Notes: a model not told the origin generated them from the sequence alone. Shown: positions 26,771-36,218, numbered from the stretch's first letter. The stretch: DNA of 64,000 nucleotides from JAJFUV01 sp964384215 (GCA_964384215.1 CAYLLB010000002.1:140971-204970); one strand, 5' to 3'. Made by a program: numbers and translations.

Positions 26771-27505
26771 CTAAGGAACGAACAGACGGCAAGTTCTCGA
26801 AGTCGCGGGATCGAAAATCCCCAGTTTGCGAAAAAGGTGATTCGCGAATTCGAGATGGCCGTATTGATTCGGATGCACCGCGGCGTCGTTGAGCAGATAG
26901 ACCAACTCGTAACGATTCTTTCGTGTCTCCATCCAATGCTGGTAGTGGTCGACCAGTGGCACCGCATTGTCATTCGCAAACCGGCGCAAGATCTCGACGT
27001 AAGCAGGAAGATCCTTACGATTGTCCTTCTCCATGTCGGGCGAGTAAATCGGATTGGGAGTGTGCAGCAGGAGCAAGCTCTTCCGCGCCTTGAGGCTCGC
27101 GAGGAACTTGTCCAACGCTTCGTGAAAGACGTCCCGGCCGGCAGGGCCGGCGATGCAGTCGTTCATCCCCATCATCAGGGAGACGACCTGCGGCTGAAAA
27201 CGATGCACACGCCACTCGGCATCCTGAAGCAGGCGCGGCATACGGTCCCCACTGATCCCTGTGTTGATGACGATATCGCGGACCCGCCGCAGTTCCCAGC
27301 GTACCCGTTCGGCGAAATGTTCCGGGTAGCTGCGCCATCCCATGGTGTGAAGCGCGCCGTGTGTGATGCTGTCGCCGGTGAAGACCCAGGTGACGGGATC
27401 CTTGCCGGCGAGAAGCCCTTTGATGGTTTGAAACCGCTCCGCTGCATCGGTCGTACTCAGGGCGGCGAGTTGAAACAACTGGCGGCGGTCAAGTTCCATG
27501 TTCAT
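26771..27505 (-). CDS. SGNH/GDSL family hydrolase
   Basis: 244 residues from ATG 27505 (a second ATG two codons on). The four SGNH blocks are present: VFTGDSITHG (nucleophile Ser), INTGISGD (Gly), LMMGMNDC (Asn) and DAAVHPNQYGH (catalytic His with Asp four residues before instead of the usual three). These enzymes deacylate or deacetylate esters, often on carbohydrates. MELDRRQLFQLAAL may be a degenerate Tat-type signal. The gene is isolated, with the three-gene TPR operon behind it. Confidence 0.85.
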   Translation of the reverse strand: MNMELDRRQLFQLAALSTTDAAERFQTIKGLLAGKDPVTWVFTGDSITHGALHTMGWRSYPEHFAERVRWELRRVRDIVINTGISGDRMPRLLQDAEWRVHRFQPQVVSLMMGMNDCIAGPAGRDVFHEALDKFLASLKARKSLLLLHTPNPIYSPDMEKDNRKDLPAYVEILRRFANDNAVPLVDHYQHWMETRKNRYELVYLLNDAAVHPNQYGHLEFANHLFRKLGIFDPATSRTCRLFVP

Positions 27506-27614
27506 GGTTGGCAGAACCCAACCGAGTATAACCCGACGCTGGGCGGCAGGGCGGGAGGACGATGAATGGTGAGCAACTTCGAGCCGGAATCTTGCTTGCG
27601 AAGATCCAGGCCAT

Positions 27615-28256
27615 CTACCTCTTTGGCGGTACAACTTCGCCTTTGCGCCGTAGGGTGGGCGCCTTGCGCTTCGCGTCCGACTCTTTCTTTTCGGCGGCGC
27701 GTTTCTCCTTCAGTTCCTCAGGCCTCATCGCTGCTTCGCGTTCGGCGCGCTCGCGGCTTTCCTTGGCCGCCACGCGGGCGCCGCGCGTCTTGAGATCCTC
27801 GAGCGCCATCTCCAGACTGTCGCGCGTGGCGTCGAGCGCCGTCTTCAAAGCGAAATCGTATCGCGCGCGGTCCTTGGCCGGAGCCTGATCGAAAGCTTCC
27901 AATGCCGCAACCATCTTCTTCTCGCTTTCGGCGACGGCCTTCACGCCCAGTTCGATGTCGAGATGCCGCTTCAGTGCGTCGTCGGAGACCGTGTCGATGG
28001 CTTCGATGATCTTGGTGTAGTCCTCCAGCGTCTCGTGTATCCGCAGCGAACGGCCCGCCTTCTCCTCGGCAAACAGATGCTTGAGCAACGCCAGGCGAGC
28101 ATCGGCGAACTTCAGGTAGAGCTTCAGGCGCTCATTGGGCTCCTGCGCTTCGCGCACCAGATCGACCTCCTCGGCGGTGAGGAAGTCGCGCTGCGCGGCG
28201 AGCGGCATCGCGGCGGCCAATACGAGAGCGGCTCCCAGCACTCTCATAACGGTCAT
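27615..28256 (-). CDS. Exported coiled-coil protein of unknown function
   Basis: 213 residues from ATG 28256, chosen because it overlaps the preceding stop as ATGA. A signal peptide (cut after LAAQ) is followed by a mostly helical domain (about 25-170), then a highly charged Lys/Glu/Arg tail. Third gene of an operon with a 146-residue exported helical protein and a TPR protein. No family recognised; the set may form an extracytoplasmic complex. Confidence 0.65.
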   Translation of the reverse strand: MTVMRVLGAALVLAAAMPLAAQRDFLTAEEVDLVREAQEPNERLKLYLKFADARLALLKHLFAEEKAGRSLRIHETLEDYTKIIEAIDTVSDDALKRHLDIELGVKAVAESEKKMVAALEAFDQAPAKDRARYDFALKTALDATRDSLEMALEDLKTRGARVAAKESRERAEREAAMRPEELKEKRAAEKKESDAKRKAPTLRRKGEVVPPKR

Positions 28257-28693
28257 TTCCAACTCACCCGGCCCAGGATCGCGTCCAGCAGTTCGTCGTG
28301 CGCGCGCTGGACGCGATCGCGCACTTTGTCGAGGGGCGCCAATTGATCTCCGCTCAGCTTGAGCCGGAAATTGTCGATTCTGCGCAACAGCGCGCGCATG
28401 CGAATCTCGGCGTTCTTGAAGTGCTTGCCGCCGCTCCTCGGATTCTTCCCGGACTGTTTGAGGCTGTCGAGCGCCAGGTCAACCGACGCACCGGTTTCCT
28501 CAAGCGCCGCAAGTACTCCACCCCAATTACCGGCTTCATACTCTTTGTCCGCGGCGTCCATCTGCTTGTCGGCATTTTCGAGCGCCAGACGAGAACGTTT
28601 CTCTTTGTTGGACTCCGCCTTCGCAGGCCCCAGGTCGGCACGGACAGGACAAGCAGCCATAGCGAGCAGAAGAAAGATCAGTGTGCGTTGCAT
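28253..28693 (-). CDS. Small exported helical protein
   Basis: 146 residues with signal peptide MQRTLIFLLLAMAACPVRA and a helical body that includes EYEAGNWGGVLAALEETGASV, a TPR-like hairpin, and a long C-terminal helix. Start overlaps the TPR gene's stop by one base (TAATG) and its own stop overlaps the next start by four. Unknown function; clearly translated as a unit with its neighbours. Confidence 0.65.
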   Translation of the reverse strand: MQRTLIFLLLAMAACPVRADLGPAKAESNKEKRSRLALENADKQMDAADKEYEAGNWGGVLAALEETGASVDLALDSLKQSGKNPRSGGKHFKNAEIRMRALLRRIDNFRLKLSGDQLAPLDKVRDRVQRAHDELLDAILGRVSWK

Positions 28694-29910
28694 TACCGTC
28701 TGCTCAGCTCCTTCTTGATGACCTTGATGCGCTGGCGGGCCTTGAACTCCTCGTCGGGATGCTGGTTCTGGCTCATCGAAAGGAATTTCTCGTAACTCGC
28801 CAGAGCTTCCTTGTACAACCTGTTCTTATCGTAAATCATGGCGCGGAAGTAATGATGCGCGGTGGTCTCGCCTCCAAGAGCCGCTATCTTGTCGAGCGCG
28901 GCGAGTGCCTGCGGGTAGTTTTCGGTGAGGATCAGCATGGCGGCGAACTCGTTCCAGGCTTCTTTCGAATCCGGCTTAAGCTGTGTCGCCTGATAGAACT
29001 GTTTCGCGGCATCCAGGTAGCGCTTGGAATCGCGGAGCGCGCGGCCGTAGGTCATGCGGAGTTGCAGATTGGATGGCTCGGCTTCGGCGGCCAGCGCCAA
29101 CTGTGCCACGGCCTTGTCCATCTGCTTCAACCGCAGGTAGGTGACACCAAGGGCCAGCCGGTTGGCCGGGGTGGGCGACTTCGCGACGGCGGCCTCCAGG
29201 TTCGCCACAGCCTCTTCCGGTTTTCCCGATTCAAGTTGTAGCTCGCCCATGCGCTCGCGCGCCGCCGGATTGTCCGGGAACTGTCCGTAGATTGCGATGG
29301 CATCCGCGGGACGCTTCGCGGCCTCAAACAGGGAGGCAAGTTCGAGCAGCGAGTCGCGGTAAGCCGCGTCGAGTTCGGCGGCGCGACGATAGTGAGGTTC
29401 GGCTTCCGGTAACCGGTTTTGTTTGGCCAGGGCCCTGCCCAGGCCGGACTCCGCTGCGGCGGACTTAGGATCGGCGGCCAGTGCGGCGGCATACCGAGGC
29501 TCGGCTTCGGTGAAGCGACCGTCGGCCACGAGAGCTTCGGCCAGGTAAAAGTTCGGGCGAAATTCTTTCGGCTTCTTGGCGGCGGCCGATTCCAGGTAGC
29601 GGATCGCTTCACCCGCGAGCTTGTCGCGCAGCAGCAGCACGCCCAGGTTCAACTCGGCTTCATAGAGGCCGGGTTTCATCTCCAGTACGCGCTTGTAACG
29701 GGGCACTGCCTCGGGATCCTTGCCGGCCAGGCTATATGCGAGCGCCAGATGGAACAGCGCGGCGTAGTCCTTGGGATCCAACTCGGTGGCTTTGGTGAAC
29801 AGTTGGACGGCCTGTTCGTAATTGCGGGCTTCGAGTGCCTTCATTCCTTCGGCGCTGGGATCTGGAGTTTGCGCAAGAGAGATTAAGAGAACGCCGGCCA
29901 CCCACATCAT
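28693..29910 (-). CDS. Exported tetratricopeptide repeat protein
   Basis: 405 residues: an N-terminal signal (MMWVAGVLLISLAQ), then about ten TPR units such as GMKALEARNYEQAVQLFTKA, YKRVLEMKPGLYEAELNLGV, AEPHYRRAAELDAAYRDSLL and AKQFYQATQLKPDSKEAWNE. TPR arrays are protein-binding scaffolds; this one is likely periplasmic. First gene of a three-gene operon with overlapping stops and starts, and 61 bases downstream of uvrA on the same strand. Confidence 0.85.
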   Translation of the reverse strand: MMWVAGVLLISLAQTPDPSAEGMKALEARNYEQAVQLFTKATELDPKDYAALFHLALAYSLAGKDPEAVPRYKRVLEMKPGLYEAELNLGVLLLRDKLAGEAIRYLESAAAKKPKEFRPNFYLAEALVADGRFTEAEPRYAAALAADPKSAAAESGLGRALAKQNRLPEAEPHYRRAAELDAAYRDSLLELASLFEAAKRPADAIAIYGQFPDNPAARERMGELQLESGKPEEAVANLEAAVAKSPTPANRLALGVTYLRLKQMDKAVAQLALAAEAEPSNLQLRMTYGRALRDSKRYLDAAKQFYQATQLKPDSKEAWNEFAAMLILTENYPQALAALDKIAALGGETTAHHYFRAMIYDKNRLYKEALASYEKFLSMSQNQHPDEEFKARQRIKVIKKELSRR

Positions 29911-29971
29911 GGTCCCATTTTAGAAGGTTCGGAGCCAGGGGAACCTGCGAGCTCGATTATTAGTTGTCTCC

Positions 29972-32785
29972 TTACCGCGCGGCAAGCGCACGCTTCAGGA
30001 ATTGGCCAGTGTAAGAAGCCTCCACTTCGGCCACCTGCTCGGGCGTTCCTTCGGCTACGATGTAGCCGCCGCGGTCGCCGCCCTCCGGGCCCAGGTCAAT
30101 GACCCAGTCGGCCGCGCGGATGACCTCCAAGTTGTGCTCGATGATGAGGACACTTCCGCCGCTGCGGATCAGTCGCTGGAACGCGTCGAGCAGTTTTGCG
30201 ATGTCGTCGAAGTGCAGGCCGGTAGTGGGTTCGTCGAAGACGAAGAGCGTGCCCGCGCAAGAAGCCTGTGCAAGGTGAGCGGCTAGTTTCACGCGCTGGG
30301 CTTCTCCTCCCGAAAGCGTCGTCGCGGATTGGCCCAGCCGCAGGTAACCGAGGCCCACATCGGCCAGCACGCGCAAGCGCGAGGCCAGGCGGGGCACGTG
30401 CGAGAAAAACGAGAGCGCCTCCTTCACCGTAAGCTGCAGGACTTCATGGATATTCAGCCCACGGTAGCGCACGTCGAGGATCGAACTCTTGTAACGCGTG
30501 CCCCTGCATTCCTCGCACACCAGTTCGACGTCTGCCAGGAACTGCATCTCGACGGTCACCGTGCCGTCTCCCTGGCACGTCTCGCAGCGGCCACCTGGGA
30601 CGTTGAAGGAGAAGTGGCCGGCCTTGTAGCCGCGGCGGTCGGCCTCGGTTGTGGACGCGAACAGGTCACGGATGATGTCGAACGCCTTAATGTAAGTGAC
30701 GGGATTTGAGCGCGGCGTGCGGCCGATAGGCGACTGGTCCACCAGCACAACGTTCGTGAGCAGGTCGCCGCCTTCCACCTTCCGCCACTGCCCGCGGTGG
30801 CCGGTTTCCGGGACTTCCTCTCCGCTGCTCCGCGCACCGTGGCGGATCTGCTTGGCCAGCGCCGCGCAAATCACGTCGTGCACGAGGCTGGACTTGCCGG
30901 AACCCGACACTCCCGTGACCGCAACCATCATGCCCAGCGGGATGGCGACGTCGATGTTCTTCAGGTTGTGGGCGCGTGCGCCGACGAACCGGACCACGCG
31001 TTTTCGGTTCACCGCGCGGCGCTCCGCACGGAGGGCTGTCTGCAGTTCGCCGCGCAGATAGCGGCCCGTCAACGAAGCGTTCGAATCCGCGAGGAGGTCC
31101 TGGTACGATCCTTCGAACACGACGTGGCCACCGTTTTCGCCCGCGCCGGGGCCGAGATCCACAATGTGGTCGGCCGCGCGCATTATATCCGCGTCGTGCT
31201 CAACGACCACGATGGTGTTCCCAAGATCGCGCAGTTCATCCAGGATGCGGATGAGCCGGCCCGTGTCGCGGCTGTGTAATCCAATGGACGGCTCGTCGAG
31301 CACGTAGCACGCGCCCACCAGGCGCGAACCGAGCGACGCGGCAAGTTGTATGCGCTGCGCTTCCCCGCCCGACAAGGTCGCGGACTTGCGATCGAGCGTC
31401 AGGTACTCCAGGCCGGCATCGTTGAGGAATCGCAAGCGCTGGCGGATTTCGACCAGCACACGCTCCGCAGCAGCGGCAGCTTCGGCGTCCAGCTGCAGTG
31501 TATCGAAGAACTGGCGCGCGTCGGCGATGTTCATGCGCGAGACCTCGGCCAGCGTCTTAGCACCGACGCGGACGTACAGCGCTTCCTTGCGCAGCCGCGC
31601 GCCGCGGCAGTCCGGGCACTCCGTGTAGCCGCGATACCGGCTCAGGAACACGCGTACCTGCACCTTGTACTTCTTCTTTTCCACGTCGCGGAAGAAGCCG
31701 TAGACGCCCTCGAAGCGCCCGTCGCCTTCGAGCACGAAACGCCGCTCTTCGGCGGTAAGGTCCATCCAGGAGACATCCAGACGCACCTTGCCGCGGCCCA
31801 GGCGCTTCAGTTCACCGTAATTCCAGCGGTATTGCGGCTTTGTCCAGGGATCGATGGCGCCTCCGGCCAAGGTGAGCGAGGGATCGGGGACAATCAGGTC
31901 CAGATCGTAACCAATCGTGTTTCCAAAACCCTGGCAGGTGGGGCAGGCTCCATAAGGATTGTTGAAGCTGAACAGAGACGGTTCAGGCGTTTCGAACGCG
32001 ATGTCGCAGCGCTTGCAGGCGAAACTCTCGCTGAAGCGCAACCGCCCGGCTTCGCTTCCACCCGGCTGTTCGAAAATCACCTCACCGGCTTCGCGATAGC
32101 AGATCTCCACGGTGTCCACCAGGCGCTGGTGCAGTCCCGAGGACAGTACAAGGCGGTCCACCAGTGCGTAAAGCGGCTGGCCGAAATCGATGTCTAGCAG
32201 CGATTCGGGCGTGGAGAACTCGAACATGCGGCCGTTCTGGAACAAACGGTTGAAGCCCTTCTTGCGCAATTCGAACAGGTGGTCGCGCAGGGCCGCGGTT
32301 TTGCCCTCGCCGCCGAAACGAATTGGGAACAACGCGTACCAGCGCGAACCTTCCGGTTGTTCGAGCATATGGGCGGCAACGTGGTCCACGGTGTCGCGTT
32401 CCACCCTCTGCCCGCAGTTAGGACAATACGTGCGGCCGGCCCGCGCATAAAGCAGGCGCAGGAAGTCGTACAACTCGGTGGCCGTGGCTACGGTCGAGCG
32501 CGGGTTGCGGGTCGTGTTCTTCTGGCGGATAGCCACCGGCGGCGCCAGCCCGTCCAGCTCATCGACGTCTGGCTTTTCCATGCGTTCCAGAAACTGCCGC
32601 GCGTAGGCAGACAGCGATTCCACGTAGCGTCGCTGGCCCTCGGCATAGATCGTGTCGAACACCAGGGAAGACTTGCCCGAGCCGGACACGCCCGTGACCA
32701 CTGTCAGGCGGTCGTGCGGCAGTTCGAGCGTGACGTTTTTCAGGTTATGAACCCGCGCGCCGCGAATGACAATGGCGTTTTCCAA
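29972..32785 (-). CDS. uvrA: Excinuclease ABC subunit A
   Basis: 937 residues, normal length. Two ABC ATPase modules: Walker A GVSGSGKSSLVFDT near residue 31 and a second GVSGSGKSSLVHDV near 634, and two signatures LSGGEAQR(I/V). Zinc modules show as CKRCDIAF with CPTCQGFG and CETCQGDG with CEECRGTRY. UvrA scans DNA for bulky lesions and loads UvrB in nucleotide excision repair. uvrB and uvrC are not in the window. mutY lies divergently upstream. Confidence 0.98.
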   Translation of the reverse strand: MENAIVIRGARVHNLKNVTLELPHDRLTVVTGVSGSGKSSLVFDTIYAEGQRRYVESLSAYARQFLERMEKPDVDELDGLAPPVAIRQKNTTRNPRSTVATATELYDFLRLLYARAGRTYCPNCGQRVERDTVDHVAAHMLEQPEGSRWYALFPIRFGGEGKTAALRDHLFELRKKGFNRLFQNGRMFEFSTPESLLDIDFGQPLYALVDRLVLSSGLHQRLVDTVEICYREAGEVIFEQPGGSEAGRLRFSESFACKRCDIAFETPEPSLFSFNNPYGACPTCQGFGNTIGYDLDLIVPDPSLTLAGGAIDPWTKPQYRWNYGELKRLGRGKVRLDVSWMDLTAEERRFVLEGDGRFEGVYGFFRDVEKKKYKVQVRVFLSRYRGYTECPDCRGARLRKEALYVRVGAKTLAEVSRMNIADARQFFDTLQLDAEAAAAAERVLVEIRQRLRFLNDAGLEYLTLDRKSATLSGGEAQRIQLAASLGSRLVGACYVLDEPSIGLHSRDTGRLIRILDELRDLGNTIVVVEHDADIMRAADHIVDLGPGAGENGGHVVFEGSYQDLLADSNASLTGRYLRGELQTALRAERRAVNRKRVVRFVGARAHNLKNIDVAIPLGMMVAVTGVSGSGKSSLVHDVICAALAKQIRHGARSSGEEVPETGHRGQWRKVEGGDLLTNVVLVDQSPIGRTPRSNPVTYIKAFDIIRDLFASTTEADRRGYKAGHFSFNVPGGRCETCQGDGTVTVEMQFLADVELVCEECRGTRYKSSILDVRYRGLNIHEVLQLTVKEALSFFSHVPRLASRLRVLADVGLGYLRLGQSATTLSGGEAQRVKLAAHLAQASCAGTLFVFDEPTTGLHFDDIAKLLDAFQRLIRSGGSVLIIEHNLEVIRAADWVIDLGPEGGDRGGYIVAEGTPEQVAEVEASYTGQFLKRALAAR

Positions 32786-32848
32786 AACTGGTAACCTACT
32801 GTGGAGTCCCGGGCAAGGTGGCTATCATTTCAGTATAGCAACGGCACT

Positions 32849-33829
32849 ATGAAGAGCCTTTCGGATTTCCGGCGAAGTCTTCTCTCGTGGTACGACCGCT
32901 CAGCGCGCAGCCTGCCATGGCGGCGGACATGCGATCCGTACCGGATCTGGGTAAGCGAGATCATGCTGCAGCAGACGCGCGTAGCGGCGGTGCTGCCCTA
33001 CTACGAACGCTTCCTGGAACGGTTTCCGGACGTAGAGTCCCTTGCCGAGGCATCCGAGCCGGAGGTGCTGGCGGCCTGGAGCGGGCTCGGCTACTACTCG
33101 CGCGCCCGCAACATGCTCAAGGCCGCGCGGCAAATCGTGGAGCGCTGCGGTTTCCCGCGCGATTACGAATCGATCCGCGCGCTCGCGGGTGTGGGCGACT
33201 ACACGGCGGCGGCCATCGCCAGCATCGCCTTCGGCCTGCCGCACGCGGTACTGGATGGCAACGTGCTCCGCGTATTGAGCCGCATTGCGAACGACGCGGG
33301 CGATATCTCCTCGGCTCTGACAAAGCGGCGCCTCGGCGAGATTGCCAACTTGTTCCTCGATAATCAGCGGCCGGGCGATTTCAACCAGGCTCTGATGGAG
33401 CTCGGCGCCACCATCTGCGTGCCCGGCCAACCGCTGTGCGGCGAGTGCCCCTTGAAGCGGCACTGCGAAGCACACCGCGCGGGCGTAGAGAAGGAGCGGC
33501 CGGTGAAGGCTGCGCGCGGAGCCACGCGTAAAGTGCCGTTGACACTGCTGGTGATCGAACGCGAAGGGAAGATTCTGCTCTATCAGCGCCAGCATCCGCC
33601 CATGCGCGGCTTCTGGGAATTGCCCGAGTCCCTCCAAGTGCCGCTGGCGCAACGCGGAGGCGTGTCACGCAGATTCCGCCACAGCATCATGAACCAGAAC
33701 TATGAGGTGACGGTGGAACGCGCCACGCTGGCTCGTGCGCCGAAGGGTATGCGTTGGTTGAACCCGTCTGATCTCGCGGCCCTGCCGCTGACCACCATGA
33801 GCAGAAAGGCTCTCAGACTATTACGATGA
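32849..33829 (+). CDS. mutY: A/G-specific adenine glycosylase
   Basis: 326 residues from ATG 32849. The HhH-GPD core has VSEIMLQQTRVAAVLPYYERF, LAGVGDYTAAAIASIAFG (hairpin) and VLDGNVLRVLSR (catalytic Asp region). The [4Fe-4S] cluster loop is CVPGQPLCGECPLKRHC. A C-terminal MutT-like domain (LLVIEREGKILLYQRQ) recognises 8-oxoG. The enzyme removes adenine opposite 8-oxoguanine. The beta-propeller gene overlaps its stop by four bases (ATGA). Confidence 0.95.
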   Translation: MKSLSDFRRSLLSWYDRSARSLPWRRTCDPYRIWVSEIMLQQTRVAAVLPYYERFLERFPDVESLAEASEPEVLAAWSGLGYYSRARNMLKAARQIVERCGFPRDYESIRALAGVGDYTAAAIASIAFGLPHAVLDGNVLRVLSRIANDAGDISSALTKRRLGEIANLFLDNQRPGDFNQALMELGATICVPGQPLCGECPLKRHCEAHRAGVEKERPVKAARGATRKVPLTLLVIEREGKILLYQRQHPPMRGFWELPESLQVPLAQRGGVSRRFRHSIMNQNYEVTVERATLARAPKGMRWLNPSDLAALPLTTMSRKALRLLR

Positions 33830-35034
33830 AACCCAACTGGTCCCGGCGCGAGTTTCTCGCCACACTTGCGGCCGTCCCTTCCGGCGCGGCCCGTGTTCGC
33901 CGCATCACTACCGGACCGAAATACCACTGGTTCGGCTACTACGACAAGCTGCAGTTCGATCTCACCGGACGCTACGTCCTCGGCATGGAGGTGGACTTCG
34001 AGCACCGTTCGCCTCGCCCGGACGATGTGATCCGCGTGGGCATGGTGGACCTCGAAGCGCGCGACCGCTGGATCGAACTCGGGTCGAGCCGCGCCTGGAA
34101 CTGGCAGCAAGGGTGCATGCTGCAATGGCTGCCGGAGGCCAAGGACGAGGTCATCTGGAACGACCGCGAAGGTGGCCGCTTCGTGGCACATATTCTGAAT
34201 GTGCGTACGGGCAAGCGCCGTACCATCCCGGCGCCCATCTACACGCTGAGCCCCGACGGGACCTGGGCCGTCGCGCCGGATTTCCGCCGGCTCAACGACT
34301 GCCGGCCGGGCTATGGCTACGCCGGCCTGCCTGACCCCAACGCCAACATCCTGGCCCCGGAGGACGCGGGCATCTGGCGCGTTGACTTGCGCACCGGGAA
34401 GCAGAGGCTGCTGCTCAGCTTCGCCGATGCGCTGAAGGTCCCGAATCCGCACGGCGACTGGACCGGCGCCAAGCACTGGTTCAACCACCTGCTGATCGCG
34501 CCGGATGGCAACCGCTTCATCTTCCTGCACCGCTGGCGCGGCAAAAAAGAAGGCACAAGCTTCGCGACGCGCATGATCACGGCGGATCGTGATGGGCGCA
34601 ACCTGTACGTCGTCGATCCGTACGGGCGCACGTCGCACTTCATCTGGCGCGACGCGAACCACATTCTGGCCTGGGCCTGGCATCCGTCGCGGGGCGACAA
34701 GTTTTATCTGTATGAGGATCGCAGCGAGCGTGTGGAGGCGAGTGGCTCTGAGGTCATGACGCGGAACGGCCACTGCACCTACCTGCCCGGCAATCGCTGG
34801 ATCGTCAACGACGCTTACCCGGACAAGGAACGCAACCAGCCGCTATATCTATACGAAGTCGCGACGGGCCGCGCGATCGAGCTTGGCCGTTTCCACTCGC
34901 CCGCCGCTTACACGGGCGAGTGGCGCTGTGACCTGCACCCGCGATCGAGTCCGGACGGCACGAAGATTTGCATCGATTCGCCGCACGAAGGCGGCCGTCA
35001 GATGTACCTGATCGACGTGCCGGTGAAGCCTTAG
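33826..35034 (+). CDS. Tat-exported TolB-like beta-propeller protein
   Basis: 402 residues. The twin-arginine N terminus WSRREFLATLAAVPSGAA is followed by repeated propeller blades such as PIYTLSPDGTWAVAPDFRRL, HLLIAPDGNRFIFLHRW, DANHILAWAWHPSRGDKFY and HPRSSPDGTKICIDSPHEGG. The SPDGT motifs are those of TolB/oligogalacturonide-lyase-type propellers. No catalytic set could be assigned. Start overlaps the mutY stop. The stop codon overlaps that of the convergent arsM gene (shared TTAG at 35031-35034). Confidence 0.7.
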   Translation: MKPNWSRREFLATLAAVPSGAARVRRITTGPKYHWFGYYDKLQFDLTGRYVLGMEVDFEHRSPRPDDVIRVGMVDLEARDRWIELGSSRAWNWQQGCMLQWLPEAKDEVIWNDREGGRFVAHILNVRTGKRRTIPAPIYTLSPDGTWAVAPDFRRLNDCRPGYGYAGLPDPNANILAPEDAGIWRVDLRTGKQRLLLSFADALKVPNPHGDWTGAKHWFNHLLIAPDGNRFIFLHRWRGKKEGTSFATRMITADRDGRNLYVVDPYGRTSHFIWRDANHILAWAWHPSRGDKFYLYEDRSERVEASGSEVMTRNGHCTYLPGNRWIVNDAYPDKERNQPLYLYEVATGRAIELGRFHSPAAYTGEWRCDLHPRSSPDGTKICIDSPHEGGRQMYLIDVPVKP

Positions 35035-35849
35035 GCCGGTTTCACCGCGCGCACGTACGCGCTGATGAACTTGCCCGCCACCTTTGGCGCGATGGAGTCC
35101 ACCTCAATTCCCTTCGCGCCGAGGAATCTTCGCGCGTCCTCAAAATCGTAGACTCGCGTGGGCTCGATTTCGATCTGTTCGAAGCCCGCGGCGGCAAGCT
35201 TGTCGCGGTACTCACTATCCTGCATCGCGCCGGCGATACATCCGATCCACAGTTCGACGTTCTTGCGGATCTCAGCCGGCACCTCGCCGCGCACCACTAC
35301 GTCGGAGACGGCGAAGCGCCCGCCGGGCTTGAGCACGCGAAAAGCCTCGCGAAGGACGCGATCCTTGTCAGCAGAAAGATTGATGACGCAGTTGGAGATG
35401 ATGACGTCCACCGAGTTGTCCGGCAGGGGGATGTTTTCGATTTCGCCTTTGAGGAACTCCACGTTTTCGACGCCGGCCTTACGCAGGTTCTCGCGCGCCA
35501 GGGCCAGCATTTCGTCGGTCATGTCGAGACCGTAAGCTTTCCCCGTGGGTCCGACGCGGCGCGCGGAAAGCAGCACGTCGATGCCTCCGCCGGAGCCGAG
35601 GTCGAGGACTGTTTCGCCGGGATTCAGCTTGGCCAGCGCAGTGGGGTTTCCGCACCCGAGCGACGCGCGCAGGGCCTCCTCGGGAACTTCCCCGCCCTCG
35701 GAATCCGAATAGAGGTTCAGCGTAATGGGATCGCAGCAGGGGTCGAGTACCGATCCTCCGCCGCAGCATGAACTGCGACCGGTGTACACCCGCAGCGCGG
35801 CCTGGCCGTATTTCTCCTTCACGACGTCCTTGATGTTCGATGTACTCAT
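35031..35849 (-). CDS. arsM: Arsenite S-adenosylmethionine methyltransferase
   Basis: 272 residues from ATG 35849 with a GGGAAG ribosome binding site; the frame upstream overlaps arsR. SAM-binding VLDLGSGGGIDVL (82-94) and the conserved cysteines of ArsM, at about 66 (SLGCGNP), 154 (SNCVINL) and 204 (WIGCIAG), are all present. N-terminal pairs CC (28-29) and CC (38-39) follow the YTGRSSCCGG motif. It methylates As(III) to methylated, partly volatile species. It begins two bases after the arsR stop, forming an arsRM operon. Confidence 0.95.
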   Translation of the reverse strand: MSTSNIKDVVKEKYGQAALRVYTGRSSCCGGGSVLDPCCDPITLNLYSDSEGGEVPEEALRASLGCGNPTALAKLNPGETVLDLGSGGGIDVLLSARRVGPTGKAYGLDMTDEMLALARENLRKAGVENVEFLKGEIENIPLPDNSVDVIISNCVINLSADKDRVLREAFRVLKPGGRFAVSDVVVRGEVPAEIRKNVELWIGCIAGAMQDSEYRDKLAAAGFEQIEIEPTRVYDFEDARRFLGAKGIEVDSIAPKVAGKFISAYVRAVKPA

Positions 35850-35851
35850 AC

Positions 35852-36196
35852 CTACTTCCCTTTCTTGCCGGTCTGTACGATCGCCTTCGGTTCCACTGCC
35901 TGGTTGCGCGTGCAGCATTCGGCGTACAGAAATCCGAGCAGTTGGCGCAACGCTTCCGTATTGGCCGTATAGCGCAGGAAGGTGCTTTCGCGCTTCACTA
36001 GGACAAGCCCCGCGGTACGGAGCTTGTCGAGGTGGTGCGAGAGCGACGACCCGGGCAGCCTGAGCTCCCCGCCGATCTCTCCCACGACCATGCCGGTGGG
36101 GTGCGCGGCCAGCAGCAGGCGCATAATGCGGAGCCGGGGCTCGGCGCCCATAGCAGTAAGCATAGCGGCGTAACGGCTCACCTCCCCTGATTCCAT
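35852..36196 (-). CDS. arsR: ArsR-family arsenic-responsive repressor
   Basis: 114 residues with a winged helix-turn-helix: AEPRLRIMRLLLAA, then VVGEIGGELRLPGSSLSHHLDKLRTAGLV split across residues 37-65. The As(III) site appears to be the vicinal cysteines at 94-95 (YAECCTRNQ), a C-terminal arrangement like that of Acidithiobacillus ArsR rather than the classical CVC in the DNA-recognition helix. The first ATG (36196) is 6 bases after a good -10, implying a leaderless or nearly leaderless mRNA. A later ATG at codon 12 would cut the first helix. It should repress arsRM until As(III) binds. Confidence 0.92.
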   Translation of the reverse strand: MESGEVSRYAAMLTAMGAEPRLRIMRLLLAAHPTGMVVGEIGGELRLPGSSLSHHLDKLRTAGLVLVKRESTFLRYTANTEALRQLLGFLYAECCTRNQAVEPKAIVQTGKKGK

Positions 36197-36218
36197 ATTT
36201 CTATAATAATGGAAATAT
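36195..36218. promoter_or_regulatory. Putative ArsR operator
   Basis: Perfect inverted repeat ATATTTC (36195-36201) / GAAATAT (36212-36218) with a 10-base A/T spacer. It covers the -10 region and the arsR start codon, a position where bound ArsR would block transcription. AT-rich 7-bp arms fit ArsR/SmtB operators. Confidence 0.65.

Noticed and set aside
29925..29946. Inverted repeat AGGTTC/GAACCT between uvrA and the TPR gene as a terminator
   Set aside because: Only six base pairs, ten-base loop and no T-run; too weak to call.
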